Below are positions 6,292-7,321 of a stretch of 7,321 nt of DNA, one piece after another. The stretch comes from SKKL01 sp046543225 (GTDB lineage Bacteria; Actinomycetota; Acidimicrobiia; Acidimicrobiales; SKKL01). Positions within the stretch are counted from its first letter, which is position 1; every line of letters begins with the position of its first letter. The stretch is taken from contig JBKGZW010000135.1 in NCBI GenBank assembly GCA_046543225.1, forward strand, positions 1 to 7,321. Reading direction: 5' to 3'. A model generated the notes under the pieces. The model was not told where the DNA came from. It made no database searches and saw nothing but the letters and a program-made list of their open reading frames with translations. The position numbers were made by a program, and so were the translations under genes.

Positions 6292-7269
6292 ATGACCACT
6301 CCACACCTGGTCGTCGCCTCGCTCTCACCCGGTACCAACGCCTTCGAGCTGGCCGTGGCCTGCGAGGTGTTCGGCCTCGTCCGCCCCGAGGTCGAGGGCC
6401 GCTGGTACGACTTCCTCGTCGCCGGTACCAGCACCCAACCGGTCGCCCTCGCCGGAGGCATGACCGTGACTCCGGGCGCCGGCATCGACGCCTTCGACCG
6501 GGCCGACACGATCGTGGTCCCCAACGCCACCACCGTCTCCCGCCCCGCCTGTCCGCCCGAGCTGGGCGATGCGCTGCGTCGAGCCCACGCCCGAGGTGCG
6601 CGGATCATCTCGTACTGCAGCGGCGCCTTCGCCCTCGCCGAGGCGGGCCTGCTCGACGGCCGCCCCGCCACCACCCACTGGTGCTACGCCGAACGGCTGA
6701 TGCGGATGTGGCCCACGGTCGACCTCCGGCCCGACGTGCTCTACGTCGACGACGGTGACATCCTCACCTCGGCGGGCACCGCGGCAGCCATCGACGTGTC
6801 GCTGCACGTCGTCCGCCAGGACCACGGCGCCGAGGTCGCCAACCTGGTGGCCCGGCGCATGGTGGTGCCTCCCCACCGCGACGGCGGCCAGGCCCAGTTC
6901 ATCGCCCGGCCGGTGGTCGAGGTCCCCGAGGCCGGCCACGATCTGGCCCCCACCCTCGACTGGATCCTCGCCAACCTGGCCGAGCCGCTCACCGTCGACG
7001 ACATGGCCCGCGCCGCGCTGATGAGCCCCCGCACCTTCGCCCGACGGTTCCTCGCCGATGTCGGCGAGACGCCGTTGCAGTGGCTGATCCGCCAGCGGGT
7101 CCACCATGCCCAGGAGCTGCTCGAGACGACCGACCTCGGCCTGGACCGCATCGCCACCGAGTGCGGCTTCGGGTCGGCGGCCACCCTCCGTCAGCACTTC
7201 GCGCGGGTGGCCGCCACCACGCCGAGTGCCTACCGGCGGACGTTCCAGCAACGGGTCCAACCCGCCTGA
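6292..7269 (+). CDS. GATase1-like (DJ-1/PfpI) plus AraC-type transcriptional regulator, FtrA/GlxA type
   Basis: 325 aa, the usual length for this two-domain family. The N-terminal DJ-1/PfpI-like domain (about 4-190) includes NAFELAVACEVFGL (16-29). The elbow ISYCSGAFALAEAGLLDGR (106-124) carries Cys109, the position of the cysteine in related hydrolases, and TTHW follows at 127-130. This domain probably senses a small molecule and is not known to be catalytic in such regulators. The C-terminal AraC DNA-binding domain has two helix-turn-helix units: LTVDDMARAALMSPRTFARRF (about 233-253) and LDRIATECGFGSAATLRQHF (284-303), ending with the typical TPSAYRRTF. The start is ATG 6292, 6 bases after a -10-like box with no Shine-Dalgarno, so it is probably leaderless. 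The target is unknown; self-regulation through the 6258-6271 repeat is a guess. No sequence links it to the lipid operon. Confidence 0.93.
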   Translation: MTTPHLVVASLSPGTNAFELAVACEVFGLVRPEVEGRWYDFLVAGTSTQPVALAGGMTVTPGAGIDAFDRADTIVVPNATTVSRPACPPELGDALRRAHARGARIISYCSGAFALAEAGLLDGRPATTHWCYAERLMRMWPTVDLRPDVLYVDDGDILTSAGTAAAIDVSLHVVRQDHGAEVANLVARRMVVPPHRDGGQAQFIARPVVEVPEAGHDLAPTLDWILANLAEPLTVDDMARAALMSPRTFARRFLADVGETPLQWLIRQRVHHAQELLETTDLGLDRIATECGFGSAATLRQHFARVAATTPSAYRRTFQQRVQPA

Positions 7270-7272
7270 GCG

Positions 7273-7312
7273 CTCCTCCTCCCCCACCTCTCCTCCCCAT
7301 CTCTCCTCCCCC
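7273..7312. repeat. Pyrimidine-rich tract with imperfect 13-base repeat
   Basis: Just after the regulator's stop, 38 of 40 bases are C or T. CTCTCCTCCCC occurs at 7288-7298 and again at 7301-7311, and a related CTCCTCCCCC lies at 7276-7285. The minus strand has three runs of four or five G. No hairpin terminator is visible before the window ends. Confidence 0.6.
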
Positions 7313-7321
7313 GCCTCGTCC

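Noticed and set aside
6047..6295. Plus-strand frame across the small-protein region
   Set aside because: It is antisense to the 66-aa gene with the good ribosome site and overruns the start of the regulator.

Overview
The window is very GC-rich DNA with strong G/C bias at third codon positions, GTG starts and tightly overlapped genes, which suggests a high-GC actinobacterium. The class Acidimicrobiia is a guess from general style, not from a marker gene. There are no rRNA or tRNA genes, insertion sequences, CRISPR arrays or phage genes; this looks like ordinary chromosome.

Layout: (1) Bases 1-1584, minus strand: an Fpg/Nei-type DNA glycosylase, followed 32 bases later by the start of a secreted, Thr/Ser-rich protein with one membrane segment that runs off the left edge. 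(2) Bases 1616-5971, plus strand: a four-gene operon in which every junction is a 4-base stop/start overlap: FAD-dependent oxidoreductase (COG2907 type), DUF1365 protein, a first cyclopropane-fatty-acid-synthase-type methyltransferase (UfaA1-like), and a second, shorter methyltransferase of the same superfamily that resembles the coclaurine-N-methyltransferase-like branch. (3) Bases 5978-6178, minus strand: a small Cys/His-rich protein that converges on the operon with only 6 bases between the stop codons. (4) Bases 6292-7269, plus strand: a DJ-1/PfpI (GATase1-like) plus AraC-type transcription regulator, apparently leaderless, with an inverted repeat overlapping its probable promoter. (5) Bases 7270-7321: a pyrimidine-rich tail with an imperfect 13-base repeat.

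The centre of interest is the four-gene operon. The first three genes have the same order and families as Mycobacterium tuberculosis Rv0449c-Rv0448c-Rv0447c (ufaA1) and as clusters in Proteobacteria. Together they most likely modify the acyl chains of membrane phospholipids in place, with methyl transfer to a double bond followed by redox steps, giving methyl-branched, cyclopropane or related fatty acids. The product cannot be read from sequence. The two tandem methyltransferases differ from each other and from E. coli Cfa at the residues that hold the catalytic bicarbonate, so they probably do different chemistry.
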